Positions 1 to 10,525 of a stretch of DNA of 64,000 bases are shown here, piece after piece (position 1 is the stretch's first letter; every line of letters starts with the position of its first letter). The notes under the pieces were generated by a model. That model saw only the letters and a list, made by a program, of their open reading frames with translations. It was not told the origin of the DNA and ran no database searches. Location: contig OY101119.1 in the NCBI GenBank assembly GCA_956465555.1, positions 2,776,629 through 2,840,628 on the forward strand, given 5' to 3'. The DNA is from Nitzschia sp. pyKryTriq1. Lineage: Eukaryota; Bacillariophyta; Bacillariophyceae; Bacillariales; Bacillariaceae. The position numbers and the translations under genes are program-made.

Positions 1-2654
1 TGCCCGTGACGATGATTCTTCTTCCTTTGAACGGATCCAACCCGCTCTTGCTACTGAGGCTTCCTCGACTTCTTTCCAAAACAGCGGCGACAGTTCATAT
101 ACAGCATTGTTGGAATCACCATGGACAGTTGAGGTCATAGAGTAGAAAGAAAACGAGCAAAATCGATCCGTCCGAAGCATCAAGCGTGGTGGTTCCGATT
201 CTGATGTTAAAACTATTGAGGCAAGCACCGTTTCTTCGATACTTGCTTGGTCCGACAGAATAAAAATATGGCAAGTGTCGTCCTGGAAAGATACGCCGCC
301 AATGGCTTGGTCCTCTGTGTTCGGAAAGAAAATGGTTTCAATGCAATTTCGAACGCTGTCCGCTTCATTTGCAGCTGCGTATTCCAACTGCAAGACGGCA
401 CTACTGGAGGCGGATTCTCCTTCGATATCCGGGTATGGGCAGTGCGATAAGAACTCATGGAAAAGAAGTCCAAAGAGCAATTCTGACCCATGGACGAATA
501 AGTCGCTCAACAGTTTCGTCGCACTATCCCCACTCGTGTCTGCCACGTTGGCCTGCCATTCCGTGATATCGTCCTGTTTCAGCATTATTTCCGTCTCCTG
601 AAGCATTACAATAAGGTCATCCTTCAAACCCGTTTGATCCTCGGAGGTTTCTCCTCGTATAGCTAGCATATCTTCAAAAGATGATATCTCGACGATAGAG
701 ATATCTCCAACGGCCGTCTGGTTTCCCGCCTCAAAACCCTTCGTCCCGGCTCTGGGTCTCAGTGAACCTCCTCCATTGTCGCAGATCGAAGACAAATCTT
801 GGTCAGTTTTCCAGCGAATGTCCATATCATTCACTATCGCATAGAGAAAACCTGTAGACAGTGCGACAAGAAACGGGTAAGTGGAACTGGAATAATTACA
901 GTACACAGATGGATAGTACATCTAGCACCGCAATAGCCTTGCGATGATGACTCACTGTTCAAGGCAGTATAGACTCCCTTCACTGTGGGTCTTTCAAAAT
1001 CGATGGAGATCAAAATGATACCATGATGACGCTTTGCCTCGGACGATCCATCATCATGAATATACTTGTCCACTATTCGAACGGGTGCCAGTGGCTCTAG
1101 ATATGAATGATGTCGAAAGGTCGGAGTCCCTGGCCCATAATTGTATCCAGTAACCCGTTTTTCTGACAACTTGCAGAGCTTCAAATCCTCGACTGGGTCG
1201 TCCGAAAAATATGTCGTTCCAGCAGTACTTGTACTCTTCCACATATATATTCTCCTCCTATACTCCATCAAATCGATCAGTAATGCGGTAGAGCTTCGGT
1301 GAGGATCCCCAATGATTCCATGGCGGGCTCGAGCCGTCACATCCAAATCCTCCAAATACCCGGCTCCCGCCCAGGGACCATGTTCTTGGACGGGTCCATC
1401 ACCAGAATCGTGTTTGGCGATGACCACGGAACAATTTTGTTCCGTTGTTGTGAGCCAGGTTGTCAGCAAGGAGATGGTCTTTGGACGATCCGACATGAGA
1501 TGTACGCGGCACGAGAATGAGCTGTCGCCGCCGTCGGAATCATCATGACCCGCACGACCCTTATCTAGTAGCCGTTCAAGGCATTCTTTTTCATGAGGAA
1601 CAAAGGATCCATCGTCGGCTCCCACCGTATGGCGACTATGCAGCGCCAAACTAAACGTGGTATCATCAGCACCATTATGATCGTCACTGCTGTCGCCATC
1701 ATTATTTCCAACAATAATGGTGGAAGCAGTAGGACGTTGTAGTTGAAAGATTTGTGCGTACAGCATGCCGTACAAAAATTCCATACCTTCGGAATACAAT
1801 TCCATAGTAATGTTCTGATGGTACGTCGAAAGGCGTTGCGTGATGTAATCTTGAAACTTTTGTTGCTGGAGCGGATGAGAACTCCAGGAAATACGCGTAA
1901 TGGACTTGTCCTGAGACAAGACATCAGGAATCTGAGGATATAACACTACGGCATGTGCCTGGTCCTCTGTGGCAGTTTTCATCGAAAGCGACACTGGAAC
2001 GACAGGCTCGTCCTTCAAAGCCGGTAGTTTCTCTTTCCACTCTAGATAGGATGGCATCCATGGCGCTCGTTCCAAGACTGCTCGGCAGTCCTCTTCTTCG
2101 TTCTTAGTGTTGTGATACATCCAGAGCACTGTACGGTTGTGTATCATGGACCACACCACCGTATGGAAAAACGAATGAAAGATATTTCCAGCTCGTTGAG
2201 GGCACCAGTAGTAGGCCACTGCATACTTCCGCGAATTCGCTTGTGCATTGATAGTGATATTGCTGCTGCTGTTGTTGTTGCTGCTGCTGCTTGTCAATTC
2301 GGATAACAGTGCTTGGTGGGAATGTTGTTCGATATACTTCCGCAGTGCTTGGACAGGTCGAAAAGGTGCGTGTAGTAATTCTTCGTCCCTCGTGGTGGTG
2401 GTTTCATTTTTATTGGTAGTAGCATTTTTGATACTCTCGACATGCAACACACTACTGTTAGAAGAAGAATGATTATGAAAAGCGTAGTTGTTGTGGATCG
2501 ACGATGATCGACCAGAGTAAAGAATGGAACTCCTCGATTCGTTCCTGTCGTAAACGAACGACACCAGGAACAGCAGACCCAGCAGCAGTATCGGCACCAC
2601 CTTGGAGCTGGTACTACGTGTACTTCGGCAGCCTCGACGGTTGCTGCGGCGCAT
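1..2654 (-). CDS. Glycosyltransferase-like type II membrane protein, 3' end beyond window
   Basis: The start at 2654 is chosen over an in-frame ATG 36 codons upstream because it puts a basic stretch (MRRSNRRGCR) directly before a membrane anchor (residues about 18-32, VVPILLLGLLFLVSFV), a Golgi type II topology. Exon 1 is 956-2654. A GTGAGT donor at 955 and a CTACAG acceptor ending at 852 define a 104 bp intron. Exon 2 (851 down to 1) then stays open without a stop to the window edge, giving at least 850 residues. The luminal part has an ALHSRH motif, an MSDRP motif and several N-x-S/T sites. The HxR-like motif and topology resemble fucosyltransferase-type enzymes, but no family is certain. 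If exon 2 is ignored, a false stop is met at 834. Confidence 0.6.
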
Positions 2655-3051
2655 GATTAAATGATGTACGAAGTATCTCTGACGACGAGCGATGAAAACG
2701 GTACATAATTCAAGTACTACTTCATCATCAACATCACCATACCATTGTCGGCATCTCGACAAAAATCGCCAATACGTCTATTACAGTATTGCTTTTTCAA
2801 ATCTTTCGAGCCGTTAAAAGTCGGTTTTTGAGTCAGATTAATCTAATCGACTACCTAGACCGAAGCAGAGCTCACGATAATGATACGTAATAAAAATGCC
2901 CGACGAAGAAGAATGAAGAATAAATCATCATCATCATCTGCTCCGTCTAACTAAACTAACAATGGTACTACTCTAGTAGAGAAGTGACCTCAAGAAGTAG
3001 ATTACAAATCTAGCTACTAGAATAGCACGCGTACAAGTCAAGGAGTCTCAA
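2655..3051. other. Intergenic, 5' side of the glycosyltransferase-like gene
   Basis: About 400 bp between two minus-strand genes. It holds short CTAGTAG-type palindromes near 2970 and no supported ORF. It should contain the promoter of the upstream-reading gene. Confidence 0.4.
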
Positions 3052-4449
3052 CTAACCGCCTCCAGCAGTCCAAAATCCTCGTTCTTTACGAAAAAAACTG
3101 ACAACATTGGTCACCGATCGGACTCGTTCCCAGGCAGCTAATGTATGTCCTTTGTAAAGATTCCAACGACGTTGAGTCTGAGAGAACTCTTCGTGTGGTA
3201 ACAACAGCTGCAATGCTGTTTCGTCATTGTTGTCACTACTGCTGCTGCTGCTGCTGGTGGTGGTGGTACTATTGGCTTGCCCAAAAAAGGTGGGACGATT
3301 CCAGCCTTGAACCCGAGTTCGCAACAATTCTTGGACGACGGGGGATGCCTGCTCTAAGCTATCAATCGGTTCAGCTTGCAATTCGAGCATACACATTCGT
3401 CCGGGAGCATAAAAGGGTGGACCTTCTCCATATCTTGTGTATTTCAATAATCGGGGTATTTGCTCCTCTTTGGTGGAACCAAACCAATTCCACGGTAACC
3501 ATTGTTGACTGGAGCGGCGGTAGTTCCTACTTGTAAGGATAATATTGCTCATTGAGTAGGTTTCGCGGGCTCCAAAATTGTGTTTGTTTTCCATATTGCT
3601 GATTCCAAATTGAATTAACTTGGCACGTTTCGGCGACACTACCATGGAGCTAGTAGTAGTATTCGAAGCAGTCGTAGTTGTGGCTTGGTTGCATTCCTTC
3701 TTGGACAAATCGGGCAGAAATAATGGACTATTGGGAGCACGTCGTTTGCAATAAATGGAAAATCCCAGGGTGCCATCTTGTAGGTTCCGCGTTGTACTAG
3801 TAGCCGTTCCCCAGACATGGATCGTTTGGTTCTGTTTTTTCTTCTTGCTGTTGATACCAATACCAATGCTACTACTGCCCGATTGGAGGAGAGATGGCCA
3901 CTCGGAATGCACTAGCAACTCGCCATTCGTTCGTTCGATCAAGGTTGTCGCCGTTTCATACACAGCCGCCGCTTGATCCAATGGGATCAATTTTTCAGGA
4001 GAGTAGGGACGGACCCGAATCGTCCTCAAGAGCCTGGTCACATTATTTGATGTTGTCTCTCCTCCTCCTCCTCCTCCTCCTCCTTCTCCCAGAGTATAAC
4101 AAAATAAATGTTTAGACCACATGCTGGCAGCACACTTCCACGTGGCATTGGGATGATTCAATACTTGCGCGTAAATGGGTCGATCGGCAGTTTCGTTGCT
4201 TCGCAAGAGCGAGACCCATTCTAACCCTTCCACGGATGCCACCCGTCTTCCGTCCAAGGGATCGTACAAGGCTCCCTGATATTTCCAGAGCTGCTGTCCC
4301 GTGGGCCCGCATTTGGCTTGCACCCAATCGTCGACCATGCCGTTGCCGTTGCTGCTGCTAGTACAACCAATCGGTTGTCGTGGGGTCATGGCGCCACCAA
4401 ACTTCCAAGCATATGTTGCCAGAAGAAAACACCGCACCAAATACATCAT
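3052..4449 (-). CDS. Putative secreted protein of unknown family
   Basis: A single exon of 465 residues. The start at 4449 is preferred because it places a hydrophobic segment (MMYLVRCFLLATYAWKFGG) at the N-terminus as a signal peptide or anchor; an in-frame ATG lies 38 codons upstream. Conserved-looking blocks are KYQGALYDPLDGRR near the N-terminus, HVWGTAT in the middle and RYGEGPPFYAPGRMCMLEL near residue 360. The rest carries Gly8, Thr/Ser and Asn runs typical of loops. Several N-glycosylation sequons fit passage through the ER. I do not recognise the family and propose no reaction. Confidence 0.6.
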   Translation of the reverse strand: MMYLVRCFLLATYAWKFGGAMTPRQPIGCTSSSNGNGMVDDWVQAKCGPTGQQLWKYQGALYDPLDGRRVASVEGLEWVSLLRSNETADRPIYAQVLNHPNATWKCAASMWSKHLFCYTLGEGGGGGGGGETTSNNVTRLLRTIRVRPYSPEKLIPLDQAAAVYETATTLIERTNGELLVHSEWPSLLQSGSSSIGIGINSKKKKQNQTIHVWGTATSTTRNLQDGTLGFSIYCKRRAPNSPLFLPDLSKKECNQATTTTASNTTTSSMVVSPKRAKLIQFGISNMENKHNFGARETYSMSNIILTSRNYRRSSQQWLPWNWFGSTKEEQIPRLLKYTRYGEGPPFYAPGRMCMLELQAEPIDSLEQASPVVQELLRTRVQGWNRPTFFGQANSTTTTSSSSSSSDNNDETALQLLLPHEEFSQTQRRWNLYKGHTLAAWERVRSVTNVVSFFRKERGFWTAGGG

Positions 4450-5002
4450 CGGCGGGCTAGACCAGCTAGTAAAGAGGTGAGGAAATAATGTAATGTCTGT
4501 GAATGAAAATGAAAATGGTCGTCGACCAAGGACCAAGGAGGATCGACGAGGATCGAGCATCATCGAGCAGCGAGAATAATCATCGGAGCTTGATGATTGT
4601 TCGAATCGAATGGATCCGAAGATTCACCGTCCGGTCATCCGTCCGTCGGCATGGATATTCGACTCGCTCGACCGCTAATGTGTCGTCACTAACTACTGGT
4701 AAGCCAAATGCCATAATTATTTTTTGTGCGCAAAGAACCACCGCCACCACAGCAAAGCGCGAGAAAAATACCGTACGTTCCAGGTACACGTTCTACCTGA
4801 AGGTGCAAGTACCGGTACCGGTAGGGAACATGCGCCGCAACGATCCAACCAAAAATCCAAAAGCGGGTATGGAGGTGCACATACCGTTACGAATGAAGCA
4901 CATCAAAGTCACCGGTTCATAGATTGCAAAATAGTAGTCTACTCGTACCGTCGAAGGTTTATCAAGATAGTACTTATTCTATCACGCTACGTTGTATCGA
5001 AA
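4450..5002. promoter_or_regulatory. Divergent intergenic region upstream of the first triple-kinase gene
   Basis: The 553 bp between divergent starts 4449 (minus) and 5003 (plus) must serve both genes. A frame open upstream of 5003 from 4724 is judged to be untranslated, because MGCGSSQ at 5003 is an acylation signal that must be N-terminal. A palindromic TACCGGTA stretch sits at about 4810-4826. No defined promoter element was identified. Confidence 0.35.
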
Positions 5003-8000
5003 ATGGGGTGTGGATCAAGCCAACCGCACGTGCAAGAGAACGATAGCCGACATGAAGCTCGAACGGAAACTACGGGGATTTGGGATGCTGATTTCGCTCC
5101 CAAGAAATTGTTGGTCAAGGAGCAGGCCGCGACTGTAAGAAAGCTGCCAACAACAGCAGCAAAAGTAACCGGTGATATCAATTTGACTACTCCCATTCCA
5201 TCGCAAATTGTCGAACAGAGACTACCAAGTGCATCGAATAATATTCGCAATAGTTTCAATCCGCAGCAAACTTTTCCTGCTGCCAAAAATTTGGGAGCAG
5301 CAGCACCACCAGCATTAGGAGGATCACAAGTCCACGATGAGCTCGTTAGAAAGTCTATTCCGGCAATGATGCTGGATAACAACAGTCACTTGTTCTCCAA
5401 TCCTGCTGTGGCTCCTCCTCGGAACGAGCCCAACCAACATGGACCATCAGCGGCGTTCCATCCAAATTCCCAAAGACAAAGACAACACCAGTCTCCCCCT
5501 AGAACAACACAAATGGCGGCACCAGCCGGTGTGCAAATATCGCCAGTTCCGGGTGGTTCGAGTTCAAGCCACAGCCGTCGAGCCTACCAAACGACGGGCT
5601 TGACCCAGTCGCCACAAAGTACTGCGGGGGGTAAGAGTCATCGACCTCACCACACGATGGATAGCAACTTCAGTTATGGATCCCAGCACAACACTCCGAA
5701 TATGTCAGCGAATCATCATCATCATCATCCTACCATGACCAACACCTCAGGTCACAACCGCCCAAAACAACCATATCCGGATACAAGCGTAGCGATACCC
5801 CATGGTATGGTGGCTGCTCCCTTCCTCGGTGGTGATCATCATCAGCGCGGACCAGCACCCCCACCTCGACCCGGCTATTTTGTCGCCCATCACTCCGATG
5901 AAGTATCTAGACATCAGAACAAGGGAAACTTTGACGATTATTACATTCGAGGAAGAGATGTACGTCAACGCTACAACAGGACAATTGTACTAATTGTTTC
6001 GTGGATATATCCACCGTTGTGCAAATCTCACACATGCACACAATTTCTTTCCAAAACGTACCATATTATATGGCATATTCGTACATAAATAGCTTGGAAA
6101 GGGCGCATTTGCAAAGGTCTTTGTGGGAACGGAAAAGTCGACGGGACGAGAATATGCGGTTAAGAAAATATATGATCGAAATAAAATGAAGTGGAACGGG
6201 CGAGATGCATTGATGGACGAAATCGGGAGTTTGCAAAAATTGCGGCAGGCACCCAACATTGTGTATTTGCATGAATATTTTCTGGAACAGCAACAATGTT
6301 ATTTGGTTATGGAACTACTTCCGGGCAAAGAATTGTTTGAAAGAATCATTCAAAAGAGCACGTTTACAGAGCAGGAAGCCCGGGATTCCTGTCGTTGTGT
6401 ATTGAGTGCGTTAGCCTACATGCACGAGCGCAGGATGACGCACCGAGATTTGAAACCAGAGAACTTGTTGCTTGTGGTAAGAGCATCCATGAAAATAATG
6501 GGCGTGGAAATTTTGTCTGGTTCGGTCATCACACTCACACAGCTTGCTCCAATATTGACTGTTCTCGCGATCCTAGGATGAGTTAGATACTGATAAAGTG
6601 AAATTGTCCGACTTTGGATTCTCAAAATGTCTTCAGACGAAAAATGAATGCCGGACACTTTGTGGCACCCCAGGGTATTTGGCACCGGAAATCTTGGAAC
6701 GATGGCCGGCCTACGACGTGAAGTGTGATACTTGGAGTTTCGGCGTAATTTTATTTCTACTCTTGGGAGGATATCTACCATTTGATTCTCATGGATCGAA
6801 CGACGCCAAACAAGTCTTTGAAAGGACACGCAATGGTCAATACTACTTTTATCCGCAACGATGGGAGGGAATCTCACATGCTGCTAAGGATCTGATTGCC
6901 AAATGCTTGACGGTCAATCCCAACAAACGAATCAGTTCTCAGATGGCGCTGTCACATGAATGGATGGGAGCAGGACTGGCCTTGCCCAAGACGATGATCA
7001 GTGCTCAAAGTTTAGCGAGCACATACTACGAGACGAGAAGGTATCAGGGAGAGGACCGTCTAAAAGAGTTGAACGATGACTTTACCGTATACATGGGCGA
7101 AAGGGAAGGCGACTCCATCGTTTCGGCAATGACAGGAATTGCACGGGCTGTCGGTGGTGGAGGAGGGCTAAGCCCATCTCCGAGTAACCCCCCATTCAAA
7201 GAAGACAGTACCAGCGGTAAACCCTTTTCGCACTTTTATGCCAAAGAGGCCCAGCTGGGAAAAGGAGGTTTTGCAACCGTCTTTCGGTGTGTGCACAAAG
7301 TTACAGGTACAACCTTTGCGGTGAAAGAATTCGACACTCAAAATGCGACCAAGGCTGAAGCGAGCATATTCCGAGACGAAATTATGGTGCTCAAATATCT
7401 CCGTGGCGCCCCCTATATCATTCGCCTCTACGACGTCTTTGAGGGAGATAAGAGGACGTATCTCGTCCTAGAAGAAATGAGAGGCGGTGACTTGCTGCAT
7501 CGTATCATCGAGAAAGAAGTGTATACCGAGCGTGAGGCCCGGGAGCTCTGTAAAGTGTTGTTCAGTGCCGTCAACTTTTGCCACAAGAAGCGGATTGCTC
7601 ACCGCGACATCAAACTGGAGAATCTACTTCTACAAGAAGAGAATAATGACGCATCTATCAAGTTGGCCGACTTTGGATTTGCCAAAAAGGTGAAACGGGA
7701 AAATGGATTGAAAACCATGTTGGGCACACCTGCTTTCATGGCACCCGAAATCTTTGACTGGCGTAAATCAGGCTACGATCAACGTTGCGATCTTTGGTCT
7801 GTCGGGGTTGTCGTATTTTCCTTGCTCGGAGGATACTTGCCATTCGTGGGAAAGGATGCAAAGGAAATTTCGATGCTTGTCAAGCGCGGAGAGTATACGT
7901 TCCACGATGAGTATTGGAGAGACATATCTCCCTCGGCCAAGAAGTTGATTAGTGCCCTGCTGCAGGTGGACCCCAACAACCGGCTATCAGCACAACAGGC

Positions 8001-9544
8001 ATTATGTTCGCGATGGATGGCGATGGACGATGCTGAATTGAGTGTTGTGGACTTGTCCTTGACACAGAGTAGAATGGAGCGAATGATGACTGGCAAGACG
8101 AAATTCAAGAATGCTGTCCGTGCGGTGAGTGGAATCGGAGCTACAAAACGTCTTGACCTTTGGGTCTACTATTCGAATCATCTTTCATCTTACTGACACT
8201 GCCGAATTGCTGCACTTTCTATCAGGTTATGGGTGTCAACAAACTACAGGCCGCAGCTGGTCTAAAGAATTCCATGCGAGATCTGGGCGAATCTTTGTCG
8301 ACCCTAGACGAGGTATGTAGACTAGTAGTGGAATTGTTTTTTGAATGATCCGGCCTTCAAAGGTTACGTTATGGAGATTGGCTGGGCACCCCCATGATTG
8401 ACTCACGATGTTTTTGCTCTATACTTCGACAGGGTGCCCTGTCTTTTGTGGATTCGGTGGGCGATTCTGCTGGCAGTGAGCTGGATATTGAAGTATGCTT
8501 TGAAGATGTGTATGAAATTGGGCCGCCGGTAAGTTACTGTACTTTTGACACTCTGCAGAATTGTATCTTTGGAACGACCAATCCAGATCTCATCGAAATT
8601 CTAATCCTAATCCTTGTCTTCTTGGTAATTTACTGCACTTCGCACAGATTGGTGTGGGTTCCCTTGCCAAGATCCATGCGGCGAAGAATTTGGTGTCCAA
8701 TAAGGAATATTCCGTCAAAAAAGTCATTCGAAGACAGCTTCATCCTGGAGACTTTGCTGCCTTGAACGATGAGATTGCAGTCCTCCAGGAAGTCGCTCAA
8801 GGTGGCAAAACACACGTCGTTTGCTTGTACGAAATATACGAGGATCCCGATGCGACGTATTTGGTCATGGAACGTATCCAAGGTGATATTTTGATTGACC
8901 GACTGATTCAAAAGAAGAAATACACAGAATTTGATGCGAAAGAGCTGGTCCGAAACTTACTGCAAGGTGTCCATCACTGTCATCAAAAGAGTATTGCCAT
9001 TCGTAACTTGACTTTGGACAATCTCTTACTGCCCGAAGGAAGTGAAACAGACATTATCATTACCGACTTTGAGATTGCCAAAAAGGTCTTGTATCACAAT
9101 TCGCTCAAGACCCAATGTGGCACCCAAGAGTTTGTCGCCCCCGAAGTCTTGGAGAACCGCCCCGCCTACGATGTATCCTGCGACATGTGGACGGTTGGCG
9201 TGATTGTCTTTATTTTGCTGGGCGGCTATTATCCTTTCCGTGGCAAGACGGATGCTGAGATTTTGAAGAATGTCCGATATGGCAATTTTGAATTCCGTGA
9301 AAAGCTTTGGAATGGCGTCTCGGAAAATGCCAAGGCATTGTTGCGATCCATGATGACGGTGAATCCTGACGATCGAGTAACGTCTGGAGCGGCCTTGGGT
9401 CATCCCTGGATCGCGGCGGACAATGTTCTCTTGTCCGCTGACTTGAGCGAAAATATGGAGGAAATCAAAAAGGAAGTGGCACACAAATTCAAAGCCGCTG
9501 TCAAAACGGTCCTGGCAACGCAACGTCTTCAACACCAAGTGTAA
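5003..9544 (+). CDS. Triple-domain CaMK-type kinase 1, acylated, third domain pseudokinase
   Basis: Six exons: 5003-5959, 6093-6476, 6577-8124, 8226-8312, 8433-8528, 8648-9544. All introns are phase 0 GT-AG (100-133 bp), giving 1,322 residues. MGCGSSQ signals N-myristoylation (Gly2) and palmitoylation (Cys3), so membrane attachment is expected. Residues 1-319 are Gln/Pro/Ser/His-rich. Kinase 1 starts at 320 (LGKGAFAKV; Lys343, HRD Asp438, DFG Asp459). Kinase 2 starts near 674 (LGKGGFATV; Lys697, HRD Asp791, DFG Asp812). Both have a complete catalytic set. Kinase 3 starts at 1025 and keeps Lys1048, but HRD is IRN (Asn1144) and DFG is DFE (Glu1166), so it is probably inactive. Domains 2 and 3 end in CaMKIV-like basic helices (KTKFKNAVRAVMGVNKLQ; AHKFKAAVKTVLATQRLQ). 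No EF-hand is present, so it is not a CDPK. Its tandem paralogue begins at 10526. Confidence 0.88.
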
Positions 9545-10525
9545 GGAGAATGAGCTCTATTAGAGTCGGGTGCCAGTACTATATCTCTACTAGTAGGCTT
9601 GGAGAAGTGGAAGCACACTCTATCCGTGTTAGTACGTGTACTGTACGTACCGCCTTGAGTAGCTGTAGGTCAACGACCTTCTAATTTACAACTACTGTAC
9701 TCTAGCTCTAGACTCATTTTTGTCATTGCCGGATGATTCATTCATTCTTTCATTCTTTCTGCACCTCATTTTGTGGCGAGGATCCACGTTTTCCCTCTGT
9801 GCTATATAAATCTAGAGGGACTACAACGATGACCATGGCCAAAATTACAGTACGACATATGAATGGCACGACAACGACGACTGACTCGACTGACTGACTC
9901 TCTCCTTGCGCGCTACCAGGTACCCGGGCGTTGTTGTTGAATACCTGTACAGTACTGGACTTGCGTAGAATGTCCTCGTATGTAGACATCTGGTACATAT
10001 CGGTGTAAAAAGGACGGCCCGCCAAAAAGCCTGACTGTCGATGACCGAGCGAGCGAGCACGCACAGCCGCGACACGAGCGACGGTGGCAGTCGGTCGGTG
10101 CGCTTTCTTCTTGGATATAGCCGCCCAGTCGCGGTCGCGGTCGACGAAGGCATGGAAAAATATAGGGCATCGGAGGGTCTTGCTCCTTATTTTGTTGCTA
10201 CTGGTGATACCGGTACCAGGACTGTCGTTGTCCTCCTTGCGTTTGGCGACTATATTCTCATCGGCGGACGACTCGGCCCCTTCTTCTTTCCATAGATCGA
10301 CGCCTGGAACGCCTTTGTACCAACAAAGTTGAGAGACCATTGATTCATTCATTCAATCATTCATTCTCCTCGGCGGTTCCGTTCATCAGCTACAGTAGCA
10401 ATCGATCGAGTCCGAGCAACAACGAGAAATCATCGACATCTCCCTCTGTTCTTGTTTTCGTTCGGTTCAGTACGGTAGACTAGTAGCCCCCCCCCCATTC
10501 TACACTACGAGTATCTATCAGCAAC
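9545..10525. promoter_or_regulatory. Intergenic region between the two triple-kinase genes
   Basis: The 981 bp between tandem genes contain a TATATAAA-like sequence near 9803, TGACTGACT and GTACGTAC repeats, and a poly-C tract at about 10487. A 200-codon minus-strand frame (9750-10352) has no recognisable domain and a Val-rich low-complexity tail; I leave it out as a gene. The 3' end of one kinase gene and the promoter of the next must lie here. Confidence 0.4.

Noticed and set aside
4724-5002. 93-codon N-terminal extension of kinase 1
   Set aside because: The frame is open, but using it would bury MGCGSSQ internally and abolish the acylation signal that the paralogue also has at its start.
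9750-10352. 200-codon minus-strand ORF between the kinase genes
   Set aside because: No domain, Val run, overlapping open frames on both strands and simple repeats make chance likely.
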